From Rotaria macrura (Eukaryota; Rotifera; Eurotatoria; Philodinida; Philodinidae): 64,000 bases of DNA. Where the stretch lies: assembly GCA_900239685.1 (NCBI GenBank), contig OENT01000130.1, positions 1 to 64,000 of the forward strand, read 5' to 3'. Positions 1 to 12,137 of the stretch are shown here, one piece after another; the first letter of the stretch is position 1, and every line of letters begins with the position of its first letter. The notes under the pieces were generated by a model. That model was not told the origin of the DNA, did no database searches, and saw only the letters and a program-made list of their open reading frames with translations. The translations under genes and the position numbers were made by a program.

Positions 1-672
1 AAAAAATAAAGATAAATTAATCATTTATCTTTATCCTTTATTTTAAAGGAAAATAAAAATAAAGGGTCACCCCTATTCATCTCCTTTTCTTAACATTTTA
101 TTTTTCACGAGCGTAATTCCAAATGCTTATGTGTGTGTCTATTTCTAATTTACATATCCTAGTGAACACAAGAAATTTTCAGAATGTTCATCGCTAGAAG
201 ATCTTCAATATTACTGAAAAATTGTTGCTGCTATTTACAATGGTTTCTGTGGTATGTCTCGAATTTAACATCAATTCTCCTGGATGTGCATCATGAAAAC
301 ATGATTTTTCATTAGAAACAACTTCATCCTCCGAAATCTTGTCATTAAATTCATAATTTGCGAGATACCGAATGACGTATGAAACAGCGAGACTAGCAAT
401 TTGCTCGAGACGTGCGTAATCGTGAATTTCTTCAAGCGTTCATATCTGATGATTGAAAAGAATCGTGTTATCAATGGCATGCAGGAGTGGTTTTGCTGAT
501 CGAATCATGTGCAGCATTCAAACATCTCGTTAACTTGGTAGTGAAATAATGCCAAGAACATTTTTCGAACTTTATTGCTTCTAATGAAGAAAAAACATTA
601 TTCACCGGAAACGGAAAAACAATAAAATCAAAATTATGCAGAACAGAAGATACGAACAAAAACGACTTTCTT
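1..672. other. Intergenic, no gene seen
   Basis: AT-rich sequence downstream of the transporter stop codon. The short open frames here lack family features and codon bias. The part just below 673 should hold the transporter 3' UTR. Confidence 0.5.
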
Positions 673-3600
673 CTATGTTTCATCATCAGATTTGTCTTCA
701 AAGTCCATGACATCTAATTCCATTGATGTTGGTAATAGTCGATATAATCGATTTCTTTGCCATTTTCTACTTGAATATACAATTATTATAAATAGTATAA
801 TCAACGAAGATAAACCAATTAATAGATAGAATTGAAGAAAATATTCAATATTATAAAACATAAATATAGGAAAAATTATTTCACTTATAATTGTTGTATA
901 TAATATAATTTGAAGTAGTAAGTCATTTAAACTCAAATCTCGTTCAATCCAATACAATATTAGACTGGATAATGATGTTAAAAAGAATCCAATGGAAAAA
1001 AATAATAAATAATACATTTGTTGAAATAAATTTGAAAAAGCAATGATGAATACAATACTGAGACGAGCAAATATTAAAATTTTTATTGAAATGAAATCAG
1101 ATTGTGTCTGTAGACGTTGATTTAATAAAAACCATATGTAATTGATTAATATATCAATTAATCTACCACACAGATAGCAAAATTGATATAGTAAACTATT
1201 TCTTTCGGATAATTGAAATTTTCTACCGAATAAATATATTAAATAAGTACATGAATGTTCAATACTTGAAAGAATAAAATAGAACAGTATCAAAACGAAT
1301 ACAAATTTAAATGATGAACGATCAGATAGTAATGAGATTGGTTTAGTTGGATTATTGATAATACGATGTGGTTGAATAAATAATAATGATAATGGATTAA
1401 GATTTATTATTGTTGGTAAAGTCATTTTTTCACCTCGCATGGCTAACATTGAATAGATAATACCCAATAGAAAGAACGATAATGCAATGAATATGTAAAA
1501 ACAATCGATTAATGTAATCGAATGAAAAAGTAAACGAATTTTAAAATAAAGAAAATTCTGTGAAAGATCATCATTGTCTGATTCAGCTGTTGGAGGTTTG
1601 CTACGATGATTTGTTGATGTATGATCAATACTTGAAGGAGTATTAACAATTTTGATTTCAGCAGTAGATGCTAAAAACAGATAGAAAATCTTTACAATAT
1701 TCGATTTCCATCGAACAAATGTCAACATAATTTAAGGCAGCTTAGTGCTAATTCAACAAAAGCTACAAGTAACGACTCGACATTTTCAGCAATTGACAAC
1801 AAATAATTTCTTTTTGAAAAAAATAGACATGGTCAATCGTCTAACATCACTCTACCTTATACACCTCGCAAAATCAAATATATATTGAGAAACAAAGGCA
1901 TTCTCGTGGAATTTGTGATACTGCCACATGTTCCCAAAGAGAATGACACGTGAAAGTACTTAGAAACCATAGTATATGTGAGTTTCATGTTTGCGAGCCC
2001 AAGAGGTTGCGTTCATACTACTAAATTTCAATTGAACCTTCTTCAATACTGAAACACACCCATAAGTTTAAATTTGTATTCCATAGTTTTTTTCTCCAGT
2101 ACAAAACAAAACTTTGAAGTTTTTAGGCACGTTTTGAGGGTTCGCAGAGAACTGTTAAGAACGTCAGCAAAGATTTCTAACTACCATACTATTATCCTTC
2201 AAAACTCAGTTTAACGATCGTTGAATCTGTAGCAAACCTTGATATTTCTTTGACTAATAATATTCTATCAACTTACTTGATGTTAACGATAATGCCATAG
2301 TACTTGTAGCTGAGATTCTTGACGTAAAATTATTAACATTTATAATAGAATCAAACAATTCGATTGAACAATTCGATTTTGTGTAATTTGAACATATTAT
2401 CGTAGTTAGGCATCTAATATTATTTTTATCAATATTACAAATATTTGAAGTGGAATTTTGACAATGTGAGATAATATGATGACATTCATTAGACGAATTT
2501 CTATCAGTTTCATAACAAGTAAATGTATGATTTGGATAATTCAGATAAAAGCAACAATAGAATTTCATACAAGAAAATTTCGAAGTGGAATTTGCTGTGT
2601 CTAAACGTAAAAGTTTAATATCGAATGATTCCGATACAGTCAACGATGATTTAGCAGTTGTGGAAGCTGATTGATTAGAAAACAATTCTCTTTTATTGAT
2701 TATTGCACGATGTGGTCGTATAGATTCTTTATTTAAGCAATTATAAAAATGAAAAAAATTTAGTTTCTTTTCCAATTCGAATTTATACGTACGACTAATA
2801 TTTGTTACTGTTAAAACATGACTATCATTTGACATAGTTGATGGAAGTAACAGTAGTGTTGAAAGAATAGCCCCGAACGCAATTAATAAATGTAGCCAAC
2901 GAATAGATGATGCTGATGGTCGAGCCCATACACGATTATAAAGTGCATCAATACCTATAAATTAGAATCATATTGTGACGACTTTTTCTTCCACAATTCC
3001 TTTATTTATGTGTTCTTCCTACCATTATACGATAAAGCTAAGCCAATGCCAAGTGTAAGTGCAGTCATATAAAATGTTGTCAAATCGATGATAAATGGAA
3101 GTGAACAAACGCCAAAACCTATCGATAGACACGATAAACCAAGCAAACAACATATATTAAACCTATAGAAGATAAAATAGCAAATTTCTCTATATAAATT
3201 TATTTTCGATTGCGTACAAAACAAATTTTACCATGTGTAAAGATAAGGACTTATACAAGTTCCGATAAGAAAACCGATTGCTTTTACAACAATGAGCCAT
3301 AGAACAGATGATAATCTCGTTGACATCCTTTGTGCTAGATATGGAAACGTAGGTCCCAATAAACCAGAAAACATACCCTTTGAAAAAAGTCTATTATTGA
3401 AATATAAAATAAATAATACTATATATAACATACAATAGATATACAAGTGACAGATAAAATAATTGCTTTCTCTTTGGATAATTTATTAGAATCATCATAG
3501 GATATGTGGTTTGATGGATTAGAATTAAAGGAATTTAAATTTGAAGTAGTTGATGTCTTATTGAGATTTTGGTGATTTAACATAATTTCCTTTTCATCCT

Positions 3601-3678
3601 CATTACCATCGATATCTTCGTTCATCATCTAAAGGTAAAACGTAGATAAACAATCGAAAGTAGAGTAGTTCTTACCAT
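673..3678 (-). CDS. MFS-type transporter (NaGLT1/MFSD4-like), six exons
   Basis: Multi-pass membrane transporter, probably for a small solute such as a sugar; the substrate is not readable from sequence. Exons on the minus strand: 3678-3676 (ATG alone), 3628-3434, 3377-3232, 3162-3023, 2954-2277 and 1670-673. All junctions are GT-AG and all phases agree, giving about 719 residues. The N-terminal half carries the MFS-like stretch GLLGPTFPYLAQR and later SYNGIDALYNRVW followed by a membrane helix, as in MFSD4/NaGLT1-type carriers. Exon 5 encodes a large extracytoplasmic loop with many N-x-S/T sites and several cysteines. The last exon supplies about seven hydrophobic segments and an acidic tail. 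The first intron separates the ATG from two more ATGs, so translation could also start at 3628. The fifth intron, 1671-2276, is unusually long for this window. MFS membership is fairly sure, the subfamily less so. Confidence 0.72.
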
Positions 3679-5687
3679 TTTCGTAGTGTATATCTAATTA
3701 AAATAGATATCAGCTGATGAGAATCTCATTCATTATCGATCAATGACTCACTTAAGTAAAAGTAAGTAAGTAGTTAGTCGTGAATGAATCATGGAGAGAA
3801 GACAACTTCAATTGATGATTGGTTAATATTGTTAATAGAGACCGCTAGATATGAATTAAGAAGAATATCATGAAAGCATTTTCTTTTGATAGACGAAACA
3901 TGATGGGTATTCGTTGAATAAGTGTTCTTAAAATAAATACATGGTACAAATCAAAGAGGATGCCTGTGCATCTTAAAATAGTCTACGAACTGTTGACATA
4001 AAAATGAATTAAACGAATGAGATTGTAGATATGGTATTACTCTTGAAGAGATCATTGACCTATGTTGATAGGTGAGAGCACAGCTATCTGTTGTTAGTAT
4101 TTATGATATTCTATTGGAGAGTGACTCCTTCATCATTCGAAAGACATCGTTTCTTTTTCGACAGTCACAATACGGTCATTATTCAAGTGGTGCGTTTGTG
4201 TAGTGATACTAACTAGTTCAAACATTAGTTAATTCTAAATAAGAAAATACCCTGATACAGAAATACTTTATCCTATTTCCAGTGTTTTCGTCCTGCTTCA
4301 TGTTTTATTCTTATAATAATTACCATACTGATTTCCATACTTAACTTGTCAAGCTATCATGAAAATAGACAAGATGTATCAATCAACTTTAATCGATGGG
4401 TATATATGTTGATCAACTATTCTGCACTCAAATATATAAACTTTTTATTCATAGTAAAGACTAATTACGTGTTTATCATAAAAAAAACATACAATCCAAG
4501 TGTAAAAGCTGAAATCTATCTTGTCATTGTGCTCAAGTAGTCTGCAACTCATAAAAACGTACCAAACAACGAAATTAGCATATCTGAGCAATGTCTTCAA
4601 ACACGATGAGCAAGTTTCTGTTATATCTTTATCTGAAAACTCATACGGAAAGTTTTTTAAGTACCTTCTTTGGATACAATCATCTGACTAATATAAAATA
4701 GTGTCTAAATGATATTCATAATTTTTCGACAAAGATTTTATAACAATGTTTCAACATACTCGAGATTCAGAACATGCCGTTACTTATCCATAGCAACATA
4801 TGTGAACAGATGATAGTTCGTTTGATGACAGAAAACATATTCTAAAAAAGAATCAAATTGTGAAATGATAAATAAAAGAATTTTTTTCGTTCAAAGAAAA
4901 ATTAATGCATCTGCATCCTTATCATTCTTCTCCATGATAATAAATTTTATCATCTAAAAGTTTAACATACGTCTATGTTACGTGGGGAAGAAGATATCTA
5001 ATACATTGTCATAGTAGAAGTTTCAATAAAACTAATCATGGTTTTTCTGTATAGTGAAAGAAAATATTGATTTTATTTGCTCATATACGTCACTTACAAT
5101 TATTTACACATGCATCCGTAAACATGGGTGAATATTTTCATTGTTATGCTTTCCTATTCTATATTAATCACTCACCAGAAATATACTTTGAGAATGATGT
5201 TGTCTAGCGTTGAATATTAGTTTCTCTGTCAACATAAAGTCCAGATGGTGTACTTATATAAATATCTGTGTAAGAAAGAAGAAAAGCAAAATAATTTAGA
5301 ACATATTTTACATCTAATTTGTAATGCAAATAAAATGAATGTAAGAATAGCAGCAATCAATAAGATAAAACTAATAATAGAAAGACAGGCTGGTGTGCTT
5401 GGACAATCGAGAGCAAACACTTTGATTGTGTTCGATTACTCAAACAGAAAAGATAATAGACGGTAGATACTTCTATGATTATATTGTGATCAGAAGAATA
5501 CATTTGCGTCACTTTTCAATAAAAACGATATTTCGGTGTCATTGGGTATGACAATCATTCGAATAGTTCTTGTTTTCGAGAAGAAAAGATTTTTTCAACA
5601 ATGATCAATACCGTTGGAGAATATTCTCATCTCAATAAAATTTTTCAGTATTCATATTTTCTTGATTGTTATAATCGATTTGGTACT
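3679..5687. other. Intergenic, no supported gene
   Basis: The region upstream of the transporter should hold its promoter. Reading both strands shows no domain-like peptide. A minus-strand hydrophobic peptide at 5229-5420 lacks an ATG (see rejected items). Confidence 0.45.
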
Positions 5688-5900
5688 TCAATGGATGTTC
5701 ACCGTTTCTCTTTTAGTTTTTGATAATTCTTGCTTTTGACATGAAAATGTTGACAAAGGAACTATTCGAATTGACACTCTCCCTTTGAGTTCATGTGCCA
5801 CTTCTAGAAACAAAGTTTTTATGAGACAAGCAAAAATCTGAATTGGTTCGTCACCAAACTCAAGAAAGATTTGGCTTGCACGATAAAATCTTGAAGACAT
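5688..5900 (-). CDS. Small unrecognised protein, 70 aa
   Basis: An open frame with a proper ATG and in-frame stops just upstream. I recognise no family. The peptide begins MSSRFYRASQIFLEFGDEP, continues with an amphipathic helix-like stretch (IQIFACLIKTLFLEVAHELK) and ends in a basic, polar tail rich in K, E, T and Q. Codons look biased as in neighbouring genes rather than random, but no start context or polyadenylation signal settles it. It could be a first exon of a longer gene, since a GTGAAC donor-like sequence lies near its end. It sits 175 bp from the end of the acetyltransferase on the same strand. Confidence 0.25.
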   Translation of the reverse strand: MSSRFYRASQIFLEFGDEPIQIFACLIKTLFLEVAHELKGRVSIRIVPLSTFSCQKQELSKTKRETVNIH

Positions 5901-6074
5901 TTCTTTTAGATTATCAAATACATAAAAGCTTAGAACATCTTATTGTACAACAAAAATTGATTGAATAAGAAAACATACTTTTCCTTTATCAATATTTTAA
6001 TTTGCTTTCCATATCAGAGACAAGCTATAGTTTGTTACAAAAACAAAAAATTGAACATCGAATAACTAAAAATT

Positions 6075-6563
6075 CTAATCGAAAGTCATTGCTAAAACAA
6101 TTTCATCGACAAAATGATCCTCTTGTGCACGTTTATAATAATTTTTTAAACACCCTTCTACTTGAAAACCAATTTTTTTATAAAAATTCAAAGCAATATC
6201 ATTATCAGTTTCAGCATATAATTCGATTCGTTTAATTGCTTGATCCTTTCTTATGTCATGAATTAATTCATGCATAAATTTTGTACCGATACCTTGCCGT
6301 TGAAAATTTGGATTCGTTGCAAATGTTGTTAAACAAATAACATGTGCACACCGTCGTTTTTGACGTTGCGCAATACATGTGGCTGTCAACTGTCTATTCG
6401 AATTCTCATATACGTAGAGTGTGCCGGATGTTGTTAATTCATTAAATATCGGTAAAAAATCTTCTTTACTCATAATTTCAAAACTTAAATATGGATTCAC
6501 AGTTGGATGCATATAGATTGAATATAATGCATCAAAATCGTCATTTTTGCCTAAGCGCAACAT
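6075..6563 (-). CDS. GNAT-family N-acetyltransferase
   Basis: Predicted acetyl-CoA-dependent acyltransferase of 162 residues, the usual size for a single GNAT domain, encoded without introns. The acetyl-CoA binding loop reads NPNFQRQGIGTKFMHEL (the R/Q-x-x-G-x-G/A motif, about residues 84-100). It follows a beta-strand segment (CAHVICLTTFAT) as expected for strand 4. The C-terminal ALNFYKKIGFQVEG is the typical A-x-x-F-Y-x-x-x-G-F signature of the fold. The acceptor substrate cannot be predicted; it could be an amine, a peptide N-terminus or an amino sugar. The ATG at 6563 is the first in frame, and the frame ends with TAA at 6075. Confidence 0.85.
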   Translation of the reverse strand: MLRLGKNDDFDALYSIYMHPTVNPYLSFEIMSKEDFLPIFNELTTSGTLYVYENSNRQLTATCIAQRQKRRCAHVICLTTFATNPNFQRQGIGTKFMHELIHDIRKDQAIKRIELYAETDNDIALNFYKKIGFQVEGCLKNYYKRAQEDHFVDEIVLAMTFD

Positions 6564-8248
6564 TGATATAAGTATTAATCAGACACGACACAAAGCGAAT
6601 AATCTTTGGAAAACTTTCTCATTCGTTTGTTCTTTACCCTAATACAGAGTATACGTAAAAGACATGGTAGATGTCTCTTATCTAATGCATTTAGACGGAT
6701 GATTCTCATTATGTGAAAAGGTTAAGTCTTACGAGTACACTGATTCAAGTGTCATTTATAAACTATGATAACATTTTGTAAATCAGGATTTTATTCAGAG
6801 TTCTATTTCAGATCTAATCAGTTTTTGGTATAGAAAATCACCAAATCCAATTACATTAAGGATAATCTTGTGGTTAATATTTAAGATGATGACTAAAAAT
6901 AATTAGACCGATTCGATTTTGTACACTTCAATAGTATTGACTGGCATTAGCAATTCGCATAGTGTTGTGATTTGAAAGATTTACTTCTATCTAACAACAG
7001 TGTGCAACGTACTTAAAATCTAACATTTTAATATTTATAACCTCCAAAGTAAAATTTTAGTTTCGATTACACGATACGAAAGAGCAATTCATTCACTGTA
7101 GAAATAAGACCGATAAACTTTGTCTGTAATACTGAACATTTCTAATCATTTACTTGTGTTTGCAATGAGTAAGTAAAATTATACGAAGCATGAGCATTGA
7201 TATTTTGTAATATACACAGATATGTACAAGATTTCACACCGTATTTTTATCATGTGCTTCAATGGCCAAAGGAGTTGTTCTGTTACCGTATGGGTACGCT
7301 AGTTTCTTCTTATGGATGCTAAGGAACTAAGTTTTTTACAGGAGAGAAAATATTTGAAATTAAATTTCTTTCATCAATATTTAGAGAGAAAGAATAGATA
7401 TTTTTTGACTTGATAGTTAGAACTCTTTAAAATTTATAAAGTCATGAAATAGTACATGTTGGTTCATAGCTTGCACTATTTCAACTCAGTCTACTCCCAA
7501 TCGATATCGTTTTAAAAATCAACGGAGAGTTTTTTCGGGGATGTATTTCATTCCCCTTCGTCTTATTTAATTTCTGTAAACAATTTTAGTTTCAACTCTG
7601 ACTACGAGAAAACCTTGATTTTCATTGTTTGATGAGCACTTAAGGTATCTCATCGTACAAATGAATATTTTCATTTCAATCAAGGATGTGTCCTTCATAG
7701 AATCTTTATTTTTATACTCTACCCATAGTTACTCTACATTTAAAATATGTTCAATTCAGCAGCATGAAATCATGTCTCATCATTGTCCTTGATTTATACT
7801 GGTATCTCTTTCTTTTCGTATAGTTGATGTTTAAATCATTCTCGTACAATACTCGAAGTACAGATAACTAAGAGTACTGTGTAAAATTACTAATAGCACA
7901 AAAAATAATTTATGTTTAATTCGTCCACATCTAGTAGAAAAATTCGAAGGTATATTTGTCCTACAGAAATATAGATTAGAATTGTCAGTTTATCGTTTCG
8001 ACCTAAACTTATCGAACCAAAACGGTGTTAACGTGCTGATTTGTTCGATATCATTTTTTCACTACTCTTTCGAACCATGCGATACATATTTTGCATTCAT
8101 TCATTCATTTCGTCACACATGATTAATCAAAAAAAATAGAGAAAAAAGACCAAATTACCGTTACTTATACGTCCTAAACGTATACAGTAAATCACACAGT
8201 TTATTTCGCCTGTACCGTGTTCGTCGAAGAATCTAGAATCAATTTCAA
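6564..8248. other. Intergenic, nothing supported
   Basis: AT-rich spacer between divergently transcribed genes (the acetyltransferase on minus, the TerB-like gene on plus), so it should contain both promoters. No conserved element could be recognised by eye. Confidence 0.45.
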
Positions 8249-8858
8249 ATGCCTAAACAGCCAGCTGAGCAGTTGATAACTCAATGGGTATATCAGGATT
8301 ATTTTCATTATAAAAATCGACCACCAAAATCAAATATCATCAGTAAATATGCTCTAGCACTTTTGGATGTCGCTGGTGCTGATGGCGTGCTTACTGATGC
8401 TGAACGAAAATGGGTTCTAGGTTATGCAGCAACACGTGGTATGTTGTCCATAGGATTGTTCTTCTACAGATAAATAAAAGACAATTTATTTTCGTTTTCT
8501 GATCTATTCAGGCGTCAAGCAAGAAGAGCTTGATGTTCTTAAAAACTATAAAATAGGCTCCGAAGATTCGACAGCTATTTACGGCAATGATAGTAAATTA
8601 AAAACAGCTGAACATTTTCAAGCTGAACTGATTTTTGATGGATTTCGGGCAGCAGCTGCTGATGGTCCTTTAAAAACACGAGAAATTGATGCTATATCGG
8701 CATTAGCAAAAAAACTTGGTATGACTGAAGAAAGATTTCAAACCATACTCGCATTATATCAAGAAGAAGAAGAACAACGACAAAAACGTATTGCATTACT
8801 TTTTCCAAAAACTTATGGCGAAGCTATCAAAGCAATTGATACACATTATGGACGTTAA
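8249..8858 (+). CDS. TerB-like (tellurite-resistance B domain) protein, two exons
   Basis: Exons 8249-8438 and 8512-8858 join in phase 1 across a 73-bp GTATGT...CAG intron, giving 178 residues. The all-helical protein has two acidic D-G motifs: GADGVLTDAERKWVLGYA near residue 49 and AAADGPLKTREIDAISALA in the second half. They are spaced as in the TerB/DjlA-N fold, where such residues bind divalent metal. The C-terminus is a charged helix (QEEEEQRQKRIALL). TerB proteins are bacterial stress proteins with scattered eukaryotic members. The function here is unknown; a cytosolic stress-related metal-binding role is inference. A polyadenylation signal AATAAA lies at about 8900, 40 bases after the stop. 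Confidence 0.72.
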
Positions 8859-8899
8859 AGATAGTGATTTTTGCATTTGTTAAACTAACACACGCATAG

Positions 8900-8905
8900 A
8901 ATAAA
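8900..8905 (+). promoter_or_regulatory. Polyadenylation signal of the TerB-like gene
   Basis: Canonical AATAAA about 42 bases after the TAA stop of the TerB-like gene. Confidence 0.55.
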
Positions 8906-10146
8906 AGTTTAATAATATCAGGAAAAGCTTTGATGAAATAAATAAATTTAATTTAAATTTAATTCTTTCATGTGTCTGTCTAGCATTGACCAAGAGATAT
9001 TCATTCATGGGGGACAGAAGGACGACAAGTTCTACTTGACTATCCAATTAGAGATTATATAAGCGTCATTTATTTTCGAACCTTTGCTACATATATGAGA
9101 AAATAAGAAACGATTAGTTTTTTTTTGTATAAAACTAAATTCAAGTATAATACATTTGAACTTCTGTGGATACTGAATTAAATCTAAGATGCATCTTAAT
9201 AATATCCATTGGTCATGATCGATAGAGATCTCTAACAAATAAGTGAGGTATACATTGATCTAGAACTTATTCATAAAATTGTGAAAATTACAAAAAGGCC
9301 GGGAAAAGTTGAATTGAGCTCTGTTGTAATTAGGTCAATGCAAAAGAATAGAATACTATTTTTTGAGTCATTTTTTATTGGTTGTCCCTTGCTTGTTTTA
9401 AATTTTATGAGATCCGATCTGAAACGAATGTAGGAGTATGTATGATGATAAAAATTTAGAAGTGAAAAACCATGTATTCATAACCTTTTGTGTTATTGTT
9501 TGAAGATATTGAACGATTTGCTTTGAAATAAAAGCTAATCAAGCACTTTCATATAACCACAAGTAGTCGCTGACTGCGTAGTGTATGACACTTCAGTTCT
9601 ACAAGAAGATTTGTCTTGAACTAGCGTATTATTAAGATACAAAATCAGGATGCTAGATTAAAAAATGATACTCAATAGATCAACTATAGAATTGCTAGCA
9701 TATAATATAATTGTCGAAAGTCAAGACGAAAATTCTTCGCGTGATATCGTCATTTCGGCTTTGCATCTGATCAATTTTTTATTTTGAGCACACTTGACTG
9801 TTTCCTGGTATTGTTAAACAGTTTACAACAAGATACACATATCTTACGTGCAATTGGACAACATCTTCGCATTTTTCAAATAGTTTGCTGGTCCATTGGA
9901 AATAATGATTTCGAATGATTGAACAATGTCTATCATTTTCTATGACAATCATCGAATACGATTTTCAACACGAGAAAATATTTTGTAATAAACTACAAAA
10001 TATATTGTACGAAACCATAGAAATCTGGATATGTATTATCAAAGATGTTTTATTTCAAACCACAACAACAACAAAAAACAAAAGTTTGCTTGAATAGATT
10101 ACATAGAACAAAAACGAATGATGAACAATCTAATAAATATGCTACT
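8906..10146. other. Intergenic between convergent genes
   Basis: Spacer between the 3' ends of the TerB-like gene (plus) and the small NPNNP-motif gene (minus). Short open frames in it show no bias or domain. Confidence 0.45.
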
Positions 10147-10356
10147 TCATTTGGGTCCTTTAGGTGTATAGTTTGCATGCTGTGGATTCAATTGATTTGC
10201 ATGATGATCTAGATCAGCTTTAGTACCTTTTCCTGTATAACCCGGTTGATGACCACGGTATTCAGGATTATTCGGATTACATTGGTGTGGTCGATTATCT
10301 CTGCACGCCTTTGCTGTGGCTGCAGCTGCAGCGGATGATGATTGTTTTGATGGCAT
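10147..10356 (-). CDS. Tiny repeated NPNNP-motif protein, 69 aa
   Basis: Hydrophilic, probably disordered small protein beginning MPSKQSSSAAAAATAKACRD. It contains two copies of one motif: DNRPHQCNPNNPEYRG, and, about 25 residues later, DHHANQLNPQHANYTPKG. Both copies share D-[NH]-x3-Q-[CL]-N-P-x3-x-Y. The copies are separated by a Gly/Lys/Tyr linker. Small proteins with N-P-N-N-P-x-Y repeats occur across eukaryotes, but I know no established function. The internal repeat, the absence of hydrophobic segments and the clean ATG-to-stop frame support a real gene. It is intronless as far as visible. Confidence 0.6.
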   Translation of the reverse strand: MPSKQSSSAAAAATAKACRDNRPHQCNPNNPEYRGHQPGYTGKGTKADLDHHANQLNPQHANYTPKGPK

Positions 10357-12137
10357 TTGAATAATAGAAAAATAAAAAAGTTTTTATTTGACTATATACA
10401 AAAAAGTTAAGATCATTCTTACTGACTTGTTAAAATTCAATATGAATAGTAAATGAAAAATCAATGTGGAATACAAAATGTCGAACTAAACAATTTATTT
10501 ATAATACGAATATTCTACTATTTCATCTATGGAAATGAAACTATTTGACATGTGCTTTATTTTTCAGACGTAATAGTTTTGTTTTCGTTCTTCTAACATA
10601 GACACGATAAACGAATGAAATAGCAATAGATTTCGGAGAAGTCAACAAGTATACAAAGTTGAAAAATTTGTGTCATTCTTGCACGTGCTGATATTACGTT
10701 TGAAAAATAAAATGTCGCCAACTGAAAGTGGAAACAAATTTACGAATATTCTACAGTATTATCAAATTTCGTTGATCGGATACAAAATGAAGATTAGTAT
10801 CAAAAAATTGAAACATAAAAAAATCGATTTAGTTGACAAAAGTTTATACGTCAAAATTCAGTCTCTATGATTATATTTAGTAGAGGCTTCAATTTTCTAC
10901 AGAAACCGTTGGTCTTGCCTTCTTAAGAAACTATTTCACATCGGTGTTAATATCAAAATGAGATTGACATGAATTCAGCACTGGATCAGTCTTTCGATAT
11001 TTTTCTGAAGATGTCAAATGATTTCTGTCGACAGTGGTCGCGAAGATCGACATCTAAAGTGTAACTGTAACACTGTACACAATAGAAAAAATGTCGTTCT
11101 CTACACGGATTTACATTTGAAAGCATTTTCAGATCTAGACAGACCGCGTGAGGCTCATCCGTGAAGTCAAAAACATTTCGGGCGTCTGAATGCAGAATTC
11201 AATTCAAAACAAAAGTGTTCACGTGTTTACTTGATCGCTCAAAAGATTTACATACTATGCTGTCTTCTCATTCGAGCGAAGTGTTTAAGTCACATAAAAA
11301 AATAGTTTTTATGGACATTTACATATTCTCTATCGTAAAATTTTGGAAAATACATTAAACACGGTATAGAAATTCATAGAGTAGCATCCTGTATATAAAA
11401 GATTTCAAGCAAATATTCTTTCAAAAGTCTCCATTGTTTCTCCTTGATTTGACTTTTAACAGCATGCTTAAAATTAGATGTTCATCTTTTGATTTGAACT
11501 TTCACACGAAATACATTTTTGCAAAATAAACCAAAGAGGTTTTAGAGATGATAGTCTTACTAAATATTTCAAAGATTCAAACTAATAATTGTCTACTATC
11601 CTTAGAACACTGACCATTGAAAACTGATCTATGTTCTGATTCTGATTATGTGATTGACTACTGTCAAAACTTAACTAGTTGTAGTCAAAAACTTCCGGTA
11701 GGAATTCATCCTATTCTAAAACGTTCTTTGTTTTATCTCGTTGATTACCTCAACAGTCGTAATAAGCAAAATCATCTTAGAGATTTTTAAATATCCATAC
11801 TTTTTTCTCACCATAATTATATTGAAGAATTTTTTCAGTTTTAAAAACTGTCTGCTGCTGTACCCATGATTATCGTATACACAAGATCACCAATGATATA
11901 CTTTCCGCGTCTATAGTCATTTAAAAAGAACACACATCTGTGAAGTTAGATATTCCGTTGCCTACACAAAATCAAAAATTTGACAATATCTATTGCTTTT
12001 TTTTGATTAAGTACCATGCATTTAATTTATTCGAACACAACGAGAAATTCACTTCCTCGTAGTTCAGATATAAATAATAGTTAAGTATAACGCAGACATA
12101 CACAAATAGAAATAAAGAAAAATTGTTTTGTATTTTT
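10357..12137. other. Intergenic, nothing supported
   Basis: AT-rich spacer without a credible exon. Open frames on the plus strand around 10670-10870 and 11161-11358 are compositionally random (poly-K/I) and lack homology-like motifs. Confidence 0.45.

Noticed and set aside
471..713. Minus-strand frame overlapping the transporter 3' end
   Set aside because: Overlaps the transporter coding end in another frame and shows no domain or bias.
5229..5420. Minus-strand hydrophobic peptide (one membrane-like segment plus Cys-rich tail)
   Set aside because: It opens with GTG, has no in-frame ATG, and a TAA lies just upstream. It might be an orphan exon, but no partner exon with matching phase was found.
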